A model generated the notes under the pieces. The model was not told where the DNA came from. It saw only the letters and a list, made by a program, of their open reading frames with translations, and searched no databases. This document shows, one piece after another, positions 35,234 to 47,904 of a stretch of 64,000 nucleotides of DNA (positions are counted from its first letter, which is position 1; each line of letters starts with the position of its first letter). Source of the DNA: Aldrovandia affinis. Lineage: Eukaryota; Chordata; Actinopteri; Notacanthiformes; Halosauridae. Location of the stretch: NCBI GenBank assembly GCA_029706075.1, contig JAINUG010000177.1, positions 62,001-126,000 of the forward strand, read 5' to 3'. A program made the translations under genes and the position numbers.

Positions 35234-36059
35234 ACTCATTTCTCCTTAGGTTCATGATGTTTTTTTGGACATTCCAAATGTGAAATTCAGGGGTTTTTCC
35301 CATAAGGGTGACACCAAGATCTATCTAAAGAAATGTAAGATAATATTTCAGGCTGTCAAATAAATATGTATGTGCAATTTGTAACTATTTTACCATTCCC
35401 TAAAGTAAAACATTTTCTTCTATGGAATTATTCATATTTGGCTTGGTTGACTTGGGTGGAGTTAATCGCAGAACCTAGATGAGTCATTTCATATATTTTT
35501 TGCATGTGACATGTTTACTGCTCTTTTTTTTCAAGAGAAATGTGTCCAGAGAAAGCCTGTATCATCAGGCCCTGAATACCACAGCTTTGCACTTGAGGGG
35601 GAAAACATCTGTCACCATTTGACTTTGACACACTTTCTCAAATGATTCACATCTCTTCTTTCAGAAAATAAAGTGTGTTTCACATGTATTCATGAGTCAT
35701 GAGCCATGAGTCATAAGCCTTTGCATATTTATTAATACAATTAAAAGTTAATAACATGCAATATTTTCTCATATTTTCTCAAATGAATCTATGTAAAGTA
35801 AGCAAATACATTCAGAATATAACTGAGTGGTTAAAAGGACAAAAGTTTTGCATTGCCGTGATTATTTATTTTATTATCCCAACACAATCCTTTGTTTTTG
35901 CAGTAATGCAATAATAAAGTTGTATATTTTGCCAGTAAAGATATTAATGCACAGAATATTTGTAAAAATATTTTAGTAAAATATAGAAATCATAACTAGG
36001 AAAGTTTTGAAACATTTTCAGTCAATATGTAAAAAATAAAAAAAGATTTTAAATGCATA
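35234..36059. other. Intergenic, nothing recognised
   Basis: AT-rich sequence between two Tc1-like elements; no exon-like open frame or repeat boundary seen. Confidence 0.5.
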
Positions 36060-37540
36060 TACAGTCAGGTCCAGAATTATTGGCACCCTTGCTGAAAATG
36101 AGCAAAAAATACAATAACAAATAATACCATTACTGAAGTATATTGGAAAATTCCAACAAATTTTTACTTTAGCAATGGTTTAATGGAATCGACCAAAATA
36201 GCATATTTTTCAAATGATAAATTTCTTTCCAAAAAAGGTTTCACAATTATTGGCACCTCTGTTTTTAGTACTTGGTGAAGCTTCCCCTGTAAAGGATAAC
36301 AGCACTGACCCTATTTCTCCTTAGGTTCTTCTTAGATATCCTTAGGTTTGTGCTTCTCGACTTCAATTCAGACCACATGTTTTCAATAGGGTTCAAGTCC
36401 AGTGACTGAGATGGCTATAGCAAAACATTGATTTTGTTTTCACTGAACCATTTCTGTCTTGATTTTGACAGATGTTTGGGGTCATTGTCTTGTTGGAAGG
36501 TGCACCTAAGGCCAGGTCTCAGCTTCCTGACAGACGCAACCAGGTTTTTGGTTAAAATGTCTTGATACTTGGTGAAATTCATTATGTCATTGATCTTAAC
36601 ATCTTAAGATCCCCTAGACCACTGGCAGCAAAACAGCCACAAAGCATCAATAAACCACCACCATATTTGACGCTAGGCATGAGGTGCTTTTCCTTGTATG
36701 TATCCCTCTTTTGATGCCAAACATGCCAATGGTGTACAAAAGTTTCATTTTGGTCCCATCTGACCAAAGCACATGGTTCCAGTCCTAGTTCCAATGACCT
36801 TTGGCAAACTCCAGATGGTTGAATTTGTTGGTTGCTCTCAGTAAGGGCTTTCTTTGTGCAACCCTCCAAAGAGTCTGTTGGTATGGAGCTGGCGTCTTTT
36901 GGTTGATTTTGAGACTTTGTGACCCAAAGCTGCAACTGCAAAGTCTGCAGTCTACAGTTCTTGAATGTGGTCCTTGGGTTTTTCTTTGCCTTTCTCACCA
37001 TCTTCCTCACTGTGGGGACAACATGCACTTGTGTCCTCTTCCTGGCAAGTTTGCAATTGTTTGAAACCTTTTGATTACTGCCCCAACAGTGGTTAGTGGT
37101 ATGTTTAACCATTTATGTATTTGTTTTGTACCTATTACCTGACTTGTGTAGATCAACAACCATCTGTCTCTTTTGATTCCAGTTATTTTGCTTTCCCCAT
37201 GGTGAGGATGACAAAGGGATTTTACATGTGTGTTACCTCATTTTTATACCCTAGTAAAACAGGAAGTAATGAAAGACCACAATATAGTTCCATAAGAATG
37301 AGATTAATTTAAATAAGATTTCACTTGGTTTGCTGGTTTTATTTAAAATAATCTTTAGGAGTACCACACCTCTTTCAGAACAAATAGCACTACTCAATAA
37401 AAATAAAAATAAAATTAGAATAATTTCATTACAGTATAAAATTATGCAGTTTTCCCATATAATTTAGCATCTAATACAGCTCAGCGTTGTTTATTTTATG
37501 CAGCCTTTTTTGGTGATTTTCATGAAGGGTGCCAACACTT
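36060..37540 (-). mobile_element. Longer Tc1-like transposon, inactive (about 1.5 kb)
   Basis: Left end CAGTCAGGTCCAGAATTATT followed by GGCACCC. Right side carries AGGGTGCCAACACTTTC but then runs into a SINE, so the right terminal repeat is truncated. A 176-codon minus-strand frame (36582-37112) includes a basic N-terminal stretch and SVKYGGGLLMLCGCFAASG, the box after the first catalytic Asp in Tc1 transposases. Frame breaks separate it from the C-terminal part. A second family from the 0.5-kb copies. Confidence 0.85.
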
Positions 37541-37670
37541 TCATCCAAAGCAACTTACAGAAGTGAATGCATACATTTTTCAGTATATGTGGTCCCAATG
37601 GGAATTGAGCCCACAACCTAAGCTTTACCAATGCCATGCTCTACCTACTGAGCAACACAGAACCACATAT
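37541..37670 (-). mobile_element. tRNA-derived SINE, inverted, truncates Tc1-like element
   Basis: CATCCAAAGCAACTTACAGA, GTATATGTGGTCCCAATGGG, then an inverted tRNA-like head ending CTACCTACTGAGCAACACAG. It abuts the broken right end of the 36,060 element. Confidence 0.7.
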
Positions 37671-38689
37671 TGTATAAGAATTGAATATGACTGAATGTAT
37701 TTTTTACAAAAACCTACTTCTTTGTTTATATATATATATAGATGTTTAAATCAATACCAATGATGTGGAAATTACATCAATAAAATGTATGTTAATAAAT
37801 AAATAAATGTTTAAATGAATTAATTTAACCTTTCCTGACAAAACCTTCCCTGACAATAACCCTCCAAAACACAACACTCTGTGACCAATTAAAAGAGTTT
37901 TAAATGTCTTTGTGTTAAATGACTTTTTAAAATAAAAGATCGTCTAATCTACTGTTTCCTTTATGGTGGATTGTTTCTCCATTCTGTTATCTTTGAGGTA
38001 GAATGCATTATTTGTAATCGTGTGCTATGTCAAATGAATTCCTTAATTGTTAAGGAATCTTTGTTAAGTTCTTTCACTGCACACAAACATTCAATCGAAT
38101 TGATTTACTAATTGATCATATTTTCCATTTGGTTATTCTTAACAACCTTGGCTCAGCTTTCTTCCAATAGTGAACAGCTTTCACCCTGAGGAGCAGAATT
38201 CACTGTCTGCATACTTTATACATTGTCTGGACAGGTTTAATAATATTTGCAACCAAGACTGGAGTCTGTGAAATTCTTTTAAAGTTCACAAGCAACTTGG
38301 GGTTATATTGCCAACACAAGACATGGTCACGCACCTGTACCTTTGTACACAAGTCGCAATATTTGGAATCTGTAACTATAAACATATTTTGATTCTCATA
38401 TTCCTAATTATTTTCTTAAAATTGACATTGCTAACACTGGAGGTTGTCTCTTAGAGTAAATAGTTTTCAACCAGTCACAAGACTTTAAAATGATCATAGA
38501 TTGTTTATCAACACGGTATAAACTTAATTTACTGGGGAGGGGGGGCAGTTTCCCGAATTCATCACTTACTGAAAATATACTGCTTTAACCTCAAAAATGC
38601 TTTGACCTGAAATAAGCAAGTTTTAAAAAGGTAAAATTTGCTATACCCTGCAGCAGGAAATAATAGCCAGTCAGGTATATTCAAGTCCA
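37671..38689. other. Intergenic, nothing recognised
   Basis: AT-rich; only short unsupported open frames. Confidence 0.5.
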
Positions 38690-39290
38690 AACAGGGTTGG
38701 ATTTCATTCCACACTTTAGTCATTTGGGCACAAAAACTGTGACGGAGTTATAGCCTTCCATGGCAGAGATGGGAGAAACTGTCCATGGGACAACACTTCA
38801 CGAATCTGCGCTTTATGAGATGGTGGCAAGAAGAAAGCCATTGTTGAAGAAAATTCACATGAAATCTCACCTAGAGTGCACCAGAAGGCATGTGGGAGAC
38901 TCCCAAAGTGGAGGAAGATTTTATGGTTTGATCAAGTTTCAAATCAAATCAAATCAAGTTTATTTCTATAGCGCTTTTCACAATAGAATTGTCACAAAAC
39001 GCTTAACAGAGGGGGAACCCAGGCCTAGACCCCCCCAAAAGCAAGCCTAACGGCAACAGTGGCAAGGAAAAACTCCCTTGGTAGGGAGAAACCTTGGGAG
39101 GAACCAGACTAAAAAGGGGGGGAGCCCATCCTCTTCTGGCCGGCACAGGGTATGTCCAAAAAAAGACCATGTCATGGTCAGTCCAAGGTGGCTCAGGGCT
39201 GAAAGACTTTGCCCCTTTGATGAGACCAAGATTGAACCTTTTGGCCTCAACATTAGGTGCAAAACTAACACTGGTGGGTGCTGAACAATT
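38690..39290 (+). mobile_element. Tc1-like transposase fragment split by an L2 tail
   Basis: Left part encodes LLKKIHMKSHLECTRRHVGD and right part (from about 39,215) DETKIEPFGLN, both recognisable as Tc1 transposase; the DETKIE box contains the first catalytic Asp. Between them sits an inverted L2 3' tail (38,937-39,211). Confidence 0.75.
38937..39211 (-). mobile_element. L2 LINE 3' tail, inverted, nested in Tc1-like element
   Basis: Reads, on the minus strand, GGTTCCTCCCAAGGTTTCTC ... AAGCGCTATAGAAATAAACT then TTGAT repeats, the same 3' end as the L2 element at 57.7-59.9 kb. TTTGAT flanks both sides. Confidence 0.8.
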
Positions 39291-39829
39291 AAAAGCATAT
39301 TGCCCAGGTACAAGCAGAGCAGGGCATTTTTTCAGTCAGTTACATACACATCCAATAACCATGACAGGTACAGAAAATGCACAATCAAAGAGAAATGTGT
39401 TCGATTGATTTTTAAAAGTAGTCATTGTTTCGGGATTTCTGATCTGGGCTGGAAGAGAGCTCCACAATCGGGGGGGCATAGCAGCAAAAAGGTCTCAGTC
39501 CAGCTTTCTTGACGTGATACCTGGGTACTACCAGATGAATTGAACAGTTTGAATACTTCCTGATATTCCTCTGACAGGACCCCTCCCAGAGATTGCCACT
39601 GCACCACCCATGAGAATCTTTTTAAAGGGCAGTAATTCTCCCAAAGAATGTAAGATTGACAGGTCCAGACCAAATTCCTGCGTAAACAATGTTTTTGAGC
39701 AGCAAAGTTCCTGTATTCCTATTTGAAAAAAAATCTGTGAAAACTTGACAAATTAGCTAACTGGAAAGAGAAGTACAGTACATCCTGATTGCAAACAGGA
39801 TAATTAGACTGTGATGTGTCCACTTACTG

Positions 39830-39946
39830 GTGCCAAACAGGAAGTTAACTAACCATGTAAACTAATGGAGTAGTTAGTCCTACTTAACTAAGTACTTAAC
39901 CTATTTAAGACTACTTAAACTACTTACTTCCTGTTTGGCACCAAAC
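39830..39946. mobile_element. Short foldback MITE
   Basis: GGTGCCAAACAGGAAGTTAA at the left and CTTACTTCCTGTTTGGCACC at the right are near-perfect inverted repeats about 115 bp apart. Interior contains ACTTAACT/AGTTAGT-type repeats. No coding content. Confidence 0.7.
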
Positions 39947-42409
39947 ATGTCTCGTCTTAATCCTATTTTAAACCCTGATCCTAAAGAAAGGCAACATGGA
40001 TGAATGCAAGAGATAGAGTGAGGATCATGTTTCAGTTGTCTTTGAGGGAAAAAGATCAAATAAATATCTAAGGCAAATCTAAAGAACATGATAGACACAA
40101 GATTTAACAAGCAGAAGCGTGCAACCACAAGGAAGCAAAAGCTTGAGACCTTCGCCAAGGAAAATCTGTGCACTGACCTCATCCCTATTACACATACATT
40201 TATAGTAATGGGTGTTATTTATTGTGATGTTTGCATTGTATTTTATTTTATTTTGTTCTGTAGTGGAGTAAAAATCAAACTTTTCAAATAAAGCTTTTGA
40301 ATTAGAATTGAGTTATTTGTATCTGGAAATGCTGTGAGGGTAGCAGAGAAGCTATCCAGGTTTCCTCTGATGCCACAACTTTTTAGAAGTAAAAGCAGGT
40401 GTGAGACATGTTTGCTCGATCTGGGGTCTAGCAAGCACTGATCTAGGGTCAGTTTTGCATTTTTCTTCCTAATGGTTAAGATTATGATTAGGGTAGGATT
40501 TAGCTGGTTCTGTACCAGTGCTTAGGGGCAATTGCTGTCTTGAGCTGCTTGCTGGTGGGGGGCTTTTCCCGCCCTAAGCATCCTCCCTGCTGCCCTAGTG
40601 ACTGCTTACTTAGAACTCAAAACTATGTAATTTAATGATTGAGCGTAGGCTGTGTTTCTTTTGTACATTATAACCTGCCTATTTTCGCCTGGCAGAGGTG
40701 GGTCCTTCATAATTGACCTAGCGGTTAATTTCCCAATGATCAAATTCAAAATAAAGTAGGCAAATTGTTGACCATTAGTGCCAAGAACCTTGGTGTGACT
40801 GTGGATAACCAGCTGAGCTTCTCAAGGCACATTGATCACCCAACAACTTGAGCTTCAGGCTTTGGTAAGCTCACGTCCGTAGAACGCCATAAAACACAGG
40901 ATGCACCTTGAGACAGCGCTGGAAAAGATACCCCAGGGCCAGATACACTGGTTAGTTGCTTTTGGCCTTTACTCCTTGAAGACATGTCTGAACAGAAAGC
41001 GAAATCTGCTTTTTTTCCCGGTAGAAATGTGCTCTGTGGGGTGTGTTTTGCCGATTGAAAAGAAGCATGTAAGTGAAAATAAGTGGAGAAAGAGCTTTAA
41101 CCCATTAAGACCTGGAGTGACGTTTTGGTCGCTTCGATTTTGCGATTAATGAAATGCGCTGTGATTCGCTGAAATAGACGTGGGGGAAATGAAGTGCATG
41201 TTGGTGTCAGCTTTTTTTTTAGAAATTTTTTCCAGAAAACCCTCATGTTTTAAGAGGTTGTGTAGAATAATTGCTTAGGTTTTAATAGGCGTTTTTAGCA
41301 GGCGTTTTAGGTCTAAATGGGTTAACACACATGGGGTTTGACGAAGTGGTAGCCATGTTTGGCGCAGTGGCAGGACACAATTTTCTTTGTCCTGCTAGGG
41401 GTAGGGTGGGTGTAAGTCAGCCAGGGTCCCTCAGGTTACCACTGAATTAGCTCCTCCCAGCAATGTGCCAGGCACCTCCAGACTGCCAGCTGTCTTCAGT
41501 GAGAGATAGGCCCTTCCTCCTGCTTTCTGCAGTATAACTGTGTAGCCTGCAGTGTGGTAAAGGCTCCCGGGTGAGCGCATTCAAAGAGTACGCAACGGTG
41601 AGTTGAGAGGTACAGTTTCCCATTCCCATTTGAGAAAAATTGAGAAAATTGAATGAAATGTGTATGTGCACACAAAAACAAGAAGTGTTTGCTTCTCAAA
41701 AAGGGACCCTGGGTTTTCTGTCCTGTCGTTTGGAGTATCTCTGAAGTGAAATACATACAGTATGCCTCGTGAGCAAATCAGCACCTACCACAAAGGTGTA
41801 TGTTTACGTGTGTTTTGCTCCAATGTTCATTTCCCTTTCAGCCATTAAAGACAAGCTGTAGAGAAAAGACAGAACCCTCCATTCATTTCTTCTTCTTCTT
41901 TGGCTGAACATCTTGCACATCTTGTAAGTCGCTCTGGATAAGAGCGTCTGCTAAATGCTTAAAATGTCAAATGTAAACGTGAACATCAGATCAGTTCCAA
42001 GCACTAGCCGCTTCAGCAACACAATGGGGTGCAGCGAGAGAGAGAGAGAGACAAAAGTACAGGGGATTCACCAGACAAGTCCTGAGGTGAACAACTGAAA
42101 CCAGGCGTCGCTCGTTGAACGTGCTCAGGCAACGCAAGGGTCTGAGCCCACGGCAATTCAACTGATAAGATTGCTGCCTCCATCACAAATTAATCTGTTT
42201 GAGCCACAGGGAAAACATATGATTGAAGCATGAAAGAAGATATGGGCATAAGGAAAACTGAAGACAACCAATTAAAAAGAACAAGAAAGAACCAAGGTGC
42301 CTGACCTTTTAAAAGTAAACACTTTTGAACTAATTCTACAGTTGTACTGTAGCTGCCAAAAAGTAAAATGTGTAGCCAATGGTGTGTGTAGGGTTGGGAA
42401 AGGGATATA
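39947..42409. other. Intergenic with minor repeat fragments
   Basis: Holds the LINE relic at 40,770, a SINE tail at 41,925, and a GA tract near 42,030. No host gene supported. Confidence 0.45.
40770..40860 (+). mobile_element. Short LINE reverse-transcriptase relic
   Basis: Translates as AKNLGVTVDNQLSFSRHIDH, corresponding to the LGFIIDEDLTFDTHI stretch of the L2 at 58,650. No more of the element is recognisable. Confidence 0.55.
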
Positions 42410-42860
42410 CATGTAACTGCCAAAATAAAGGGAACACTTGAGTAAATTAAGGGTTCTGGCAGTTCTGTTATGGTGTGGGTGCATTTTCCTGGCATGGTTT
42501 AGGCCCACTCATCCCCTTAGAGGGCAAGGCAAATGGCAATAAATACAAAGCCATTCTGAGTGATCACCTTCATCCTATGGTGAAGCATTTCTGTCCTGAT
42601 GGAAGTGGTCTCTTTCAGGATGACAATGCCCTCATCCACAGGGCACAATTGGTCACTGAATGGTTTCATGACCATGAAAACTATGCAAAACATATGCCAT
42701 GGCCGTCTCAGTCACCAGATTTCAACCCAATTGAACACTTAATTGAGATACTGGAGCGGCGCCTGAGACAGGGTTTTGCAGCACTATCAACAAAAACACA
42801 AATGATGGAATTTCTCGAGGAAGAATGCTGTTGCATCCCTCCAATAGAGTCCCAGTTGTC
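42410..42860 (+). mobile_element. Tc1-like element, best-preserved transposase C-terminal ORF
   Basis: Left end GTAACTGCCAAAATAAAGGG, then an open frame from 42475 giving [55 protein letters not shown] and EFLEEECCCIPP. QDDN and SPDFNPIE are the second Asp and the downstream conserved box of Tc1/mariner transposases. The first catalytic Asp and helix-turn-helix half are missing, and the right end is lost after about 42,860. Non-autonomous. Confidence 0.85.
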
Positions 42861-45800
42861 CCAAACTGCAGTGAAGACATCAAGTATCTTGCTATCGTTG
42901 CCTTCCACTTAAATGCAACAATTTGTTAAGTGGTATTCAATTGAAGATGTAGCTGGATAAATGTTGCTGATGTAGACCGATATAACCACATATCATATAT
43001 CAGATATAAAAAGCCTGCTTTATATGATATATGGCTAGGAAGAACAAATCTTTCCAGACCGCTAACCCCAAATATGTGTGAGGACCTTGTTCAGGCTGGG
43101 TCCTGCGGTGTGCCAGCACCAGAGGGCATAAAGATTGGTGATGCAGAGAAAAATAAATGCCAGCATAGTTCAGTTAAGCACCTCTTCCTTGCCAGAGGAT
43201 TGTTCAGTACAATCCATCATCTTCAGAGAGCGCTGGGTATAATCCAAATTTGCTTGTGAACAGGGCTGTGGATGTAAACAAGCGTGACGTGGCAAAGGTC
43301 CAAGGTTACGGCCAAGGTCAGAGGACACTTGGCTCTAACTGAGTGGCAAAAACGCCTGAAGAAAAGGCACTTGCACAGGCAGGCAAGACCCCTAGGCACC
43401 ATCTCTTATCAGGTTATCAGGCTCCTTACATTGTATTTCAGTTTAAACAGGCCTGCTCTGCCTGGGAAAGGTTATCCTTTGACATGGCAAGTGCTCTCCC
43501 TCTAGGACCTCAGTCTCTTGACCCTGTCACGTAGCATCCACATCATTTTTCACACAACACTTTCCACTCTTTACGGACTGAAAAGGGAAATAGCAAATTG
43601 CAATCTTTATTTGAAATCTGTGGACAGATTGATACAAATGACCAACAATCAATACATTTTATTATTAGATTACAATTTTCTAGATGAAATCATGGGTTTT
43701 ATAGACAGATACCTGCTAATACACTTGTCTCTAAAACGTTCTGCTTTAAAGATTTTCTTCAACTGGCAGCCTAATGCATATCTACTTCCTATAAATACAA
43801 TGTATCTTTACATCTTTAATCATCTTTACAATGTATTTTCTTTGCAGATACGCTTATTCCTTGCACCTTGTACTCTAAGTACCTTGCTTAAAGGAACAAC
43901 AGCAAGGTTGGCATTTGAACCAACAACCCTTGTGGTAACATGTTCAGTTCCCCTTGTGCAATGCCACTCAATCAACAGTACATCTTACAAATAAAACTCC
44001 ACCATTTTGTACACTTCTTTAATGTGGTTAATAGTAATGAAAATACCTGTCCTTAAGATCAAATTCAGCAATTGATTCAGCAATATTCTGTAATTATTAT
44101 TACTTTTCTCATTGCTACACTCAAAAATGCCAACATGTACCGCATATGTTTACAAAAATATAAAGTATAACTGCTTGCAAATATGCGTTGCCATGCATAT
44201 ATGAGGTGGAATATGTTACATGTAGTGTGAAATGTCTGTACATGTACAGTGCAATCCGTGTGTATTTAGACCGTGACACGTTTTGTTATTGTGGCTCTCT
44301 GTACTCCAGCACATTGGATTTCAAATGAATGATGACAATGACAATGACTACGAGGTTAAAGTACAGACTGTCACCTTTAATATGAGGGTATTTTGTATCC
44401 ATATCGGGTGAACCGGGTAGGAATTTCAGCCCTTTTTATACAATGTCCCCCCATTTTAAGGGACCAAAAGTAGTTCGGCAAACATTTCAGGCAATTGAGT
44501 TGGCTCAAAGTAGCTGACAACGATCTGCATCCCATACAAGAGAGGCTAATGGCGTGGTGAAGACACCCAACAAAGTTTCTGATAGCTTAGTAAATGTGAT
44601 GTATTTCATACTGCAGCTGCCAAACTTGTATAAAAGAAAACTTAGCTAGTTAGCTAACTCTGCTGTTAAATATTGTAAAAAACAAACAAAAAAGTCAACA
44701 CCGATGTTTTTCACTGATGAAATAAGTGGCAGCTACTTGATACCCATTGTAATTGCAGCTGTTGTCCTCCTGTTTACAATACTTAAATATTGTTTCCATT
44801 GAGTTTGGTACCTGGAATCTACAACTGTACCCGCAGTCCAGTCAAAGCTCACTCTGCACCTATATGCAAAACACATCCCTGTTAAATCATTCTCTGTTAC
44901 AGAACTCTAGAACAGCATAATTACTATTAATATTTACTATACTAATCAACACCAAAAGCATTAGGTCAGTCTGAAATAAGCCCAGACAACATTTCCCTAG
45001 ACTCTTAATGTTCTGAAACAAAAATATATTAGAATTGTGCATAGTTTAACGTTCCTGCAATGTTCCTGCAACTCCCGCACCAAAAAATTGAATTTTTAGA
45101 ATAGAGTGGAATGGGTAAAACAGACACATGGGTAAAGAAAGAAAGAAAAACAGGGGAGAGGAGTGAGAACAGGAGTGTTGGGGTGGGATTTTATTTGACA
45201 GATGGATCTGGAGTTAAATGCCGGGTTGTTTCTTGCAATTAGTGCGAATGTGTCAGAGAAAGAGCTCCTGCAGGCAAGAACACACCAAGGTGTTTTTGTT
45301 GTTGTTGCACAACTGATACAAAAGCCATGTGTTTCTTCTACTTTTTTAGTGGATAAGTGTGACTGACAACTGCATCCTGACTGTTTCAGTCCTTCTCTAG
45401 TTCCACCAGCTCCTTCTGTGTGCTAATCTCCATGGGGGTCCTTCTTATCTTGTTTTCTGAGCAGAACATCAGTGAAACGGACACAAAATTAAAATGTGAC
45501 ATGTTATAGGTCAGGGGCAGCAACAGTAGCAGCATTCCGATGCTGACCCATTTAAATGAACTTCATTCCTATTGGCTCACGAGGTAGAGGAATTTGCATG
45601 AATGTATTATTATTATTATTATTACTGTTTGTTTATTTCTCTGTTGCCCTTATACAAGGTTTGAATCCATGGCAGAGCAATGGTTTTGTGCCCTTGAGCA
45701 AGGCATTGGCCCTGAACTGCTTCAGTATCCTGCTGCCTAAATGGATAAGATGGAACATTTGAGCTATAGTCTTTTCGGAAGAAAAAAGGTTGAATGTTGA

Positions 45801-46649
45801 CTTCTACATCACTAATTCATTTTGAAGCCATTTGAAGTCAAAGATTTTTCTGGTTTTTTTGACAGGCCCAACACTAGTTGTGACTGAATATGTTTATCAG
45901 TTTATATGATAGTCTACTTATATGTTTCTTCTGCCTCTAAACATCCTGCTTAAACTCTTTTAGGCTTGTTGTCACACATTTCCCTTGAAACCGTAATCCT
46001 GGCAATGACGGGACTTGTCCAACTGACAAGAGCCTTGCCCTTAAAGGCACTGCTGCTTTGGTACGAGACAGAGGGGAAATCCTTGCATTTGGTAACATGT
46101 GGACGTTAAATTTAACGATATATTGATTCAAAAGTAGATTAAGTTCAAATAATGCAATGAATTCATCACCTTATTTGGGCTGACTGTTTGGGGGGGGCGG
46201 GGGCGGTTCGGTTTCAAAATCTCTGTTTTAGAAAAATCGCATTCCTCTTCCCCCGTTTCTGTTCAGTGCAGCTGCATGCAGTCTCTTGCTTTTCCGGGGA
46301 GATTCCAAACCCCTGGGCAGGGCACAGAGTGACACGGAACACGTGAAAAAATCACCCCAAGAACTGAAATGAATCTTTTCTCTGGGCCCCCAAAACTATG
46401 TGTAGCATGACTCAAGAAAAGTTTAATAACCCTTCATACCATGTGCCTGAGGATACCCTAAACTCAGCAGCAGTAAATCTCATCTCATGACTGAATTCTG
46501 ATTTCGATAGTGGCAGTGAGTTAATGTTGCAGCTTTCCGGCCATAGCTGTGTTATGCCCACTGTTCTTTGTGTGATTCTGTCTTGATTCATGAGGGGAAT
46601 GACATTCACATCAAGCATCAGGTGTGAAAGAAATCTCTTGAACTGCTGT
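42861..46649. other. Intergenic, no supported gene
   Basis: Contains the DNA-transposon end at 44,245 and a SINE-like fragment near 45,650-45,740 (GCCCTTGAGCAAGGCATTGG). A 158-codon plus-strand frame at 43,518 has no recognisable domain. Confidence 0.45.
44245..44480. mobile_element. DNA-transposon end fragment
   Basis: GTGCAATCCGTGTGTATTTA followed by CTCTGTACTCCAGCACATTG and GGGACCAAAAGTAGTTCGG resembles a widespread fish DNA-transposon end. Recognised from general pattern only. Confidence 0.45.
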
Positions 46650-46806
46650 ACATATGGTTCTGTGTGGCACTGAGCATGGCATTGACAACACTTAGGGTTG
46701 TGGGTTCGATTCCCACTGGGGACCGCATATGCTGAAAAACGTATGCATTCACTGCTGTAAGTTGCTTTGGATAAAAGTGTCTGCTAAATGGCATATATTA
46801 TATTAC
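46650..46806 (+). mobile_element. tRNA-derived SINE
   Basis: TGTGTGGCACTGAGCATGGC and GGTTGTGGGTTCGATTCCCA look like tRNA A and B boxes; tail reads TTGGATAAAAGTGTCTGCTA AATGG. Confidence 0.75.
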
Positions 46807-46974
46807 CTGTCACATTGTACAAGTATTATAATATCAATCTATTAGATATATATCTCATTAAAGCTTAAATTCATTGCAGGATCTTGGAATAATTAAGTCT
46901 TTTTTATGCATTTAAGTAAATATTTAAGTGATCCATGGGAAAATATTTAATTTTATATTTGACTCATTTACATT

Positions 46975-47045
46975 TTACATTTTACATTTTAAGCATTTAG
47001 CAGACGCTCTTATCCAGAGCGACTTACAAGATGTGCATTAATACA
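46975..47045 (-). mobile_element. SINE tail fragment, inverted
   Basis: AGCATTTAGCAGACGCTCTT ATCCAGAGCGACTTACAAG, the common fish SINE tail. A further tiny copy lies at 41,925-41,975 (+) and another near 15,866-15,906 (-). Confidence 0.65.
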
Positions 47046-47307
47046 AGGTAAGAACAATCAAAGTTAGCGTACAAGATCAGTGCAGTAAAACGGCAAAAGA
47101 CATCATTGCAGGCGTCTGCGTATCATACCTGTAACATTGGGATAGAAAAGGTTAGTGGGGTTTTTTTTTTTTTTTTTCTCTCACAAGTAAACAGTGGTGA
47201 CAACAGATTCGCAACAGACTCGCGTATTATGTAAATATTATTAATATAATAATGTACCCAACCCAACACTTTCCATGGGTTATATTCTCCTGTAGACAAT
47301 CATAAGA

Positions 47308-47309
<2 letters not shown>

Positions 47310-47387
<78 letters not shown>
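47310..47387. repeat. (CA)n microsatellite, about 39 units
   Basis: Uninterrupted CA tract in intergenic DNA. Confidence 0.95.
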
Positions 47388-47391
<4 letters not shown>

Positions 47392-47904
47392 TTTTGTCCT
47401 TTCTTGCTGTGTGGGATTTGATTGACTGATAAATGCAATATAACAGTGCTGGTGTGTTTATTTCATATTTACCCAAATCGGTAACAGTGGCACCTGAATA
47501 CACACAGATAACTCTTTGCACCTCATTGCTAATCAGAAATGAGGCTCTGTCTCTGTCTAAATATTCACTACGAGTTCACAGATTGTTCCAGAACAATTTT
47601 AATTTTTTTGCATCTTTCAAATCACATTACGGGGGAGACAGGTCTATAGGAGAGTATGCCAATTCCAACAGAGGGGAGAAATCAACTACTACATGTGCAA
47701 TCAGGCATTTCATTATGAATCATACATACATATCATAGGGCTGTAGTCACAGCATCATTCCAGCTGCATGAATTCCCACCTACACACAAACTCCTTCAAT
47801 CACCCTGTTGCCAGCTGTCAGCAACTTTAACCGTATGCCATGTGGGTAGCTGAGAGACCAACCACAATCGCAAGCCGCAATGAAAACATTTCAAGAATAG
47901 TGAG

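Noticed and set aside
36582..37112. 176-codon frame as a host gene
   Set aside because: Contains Tc1 transposase motifs and sits between transposon ends.
43518..43994. 158-codon plus-strand frame
   Set aside because: Low-complexity AT-rich composition and no recognisable motif.
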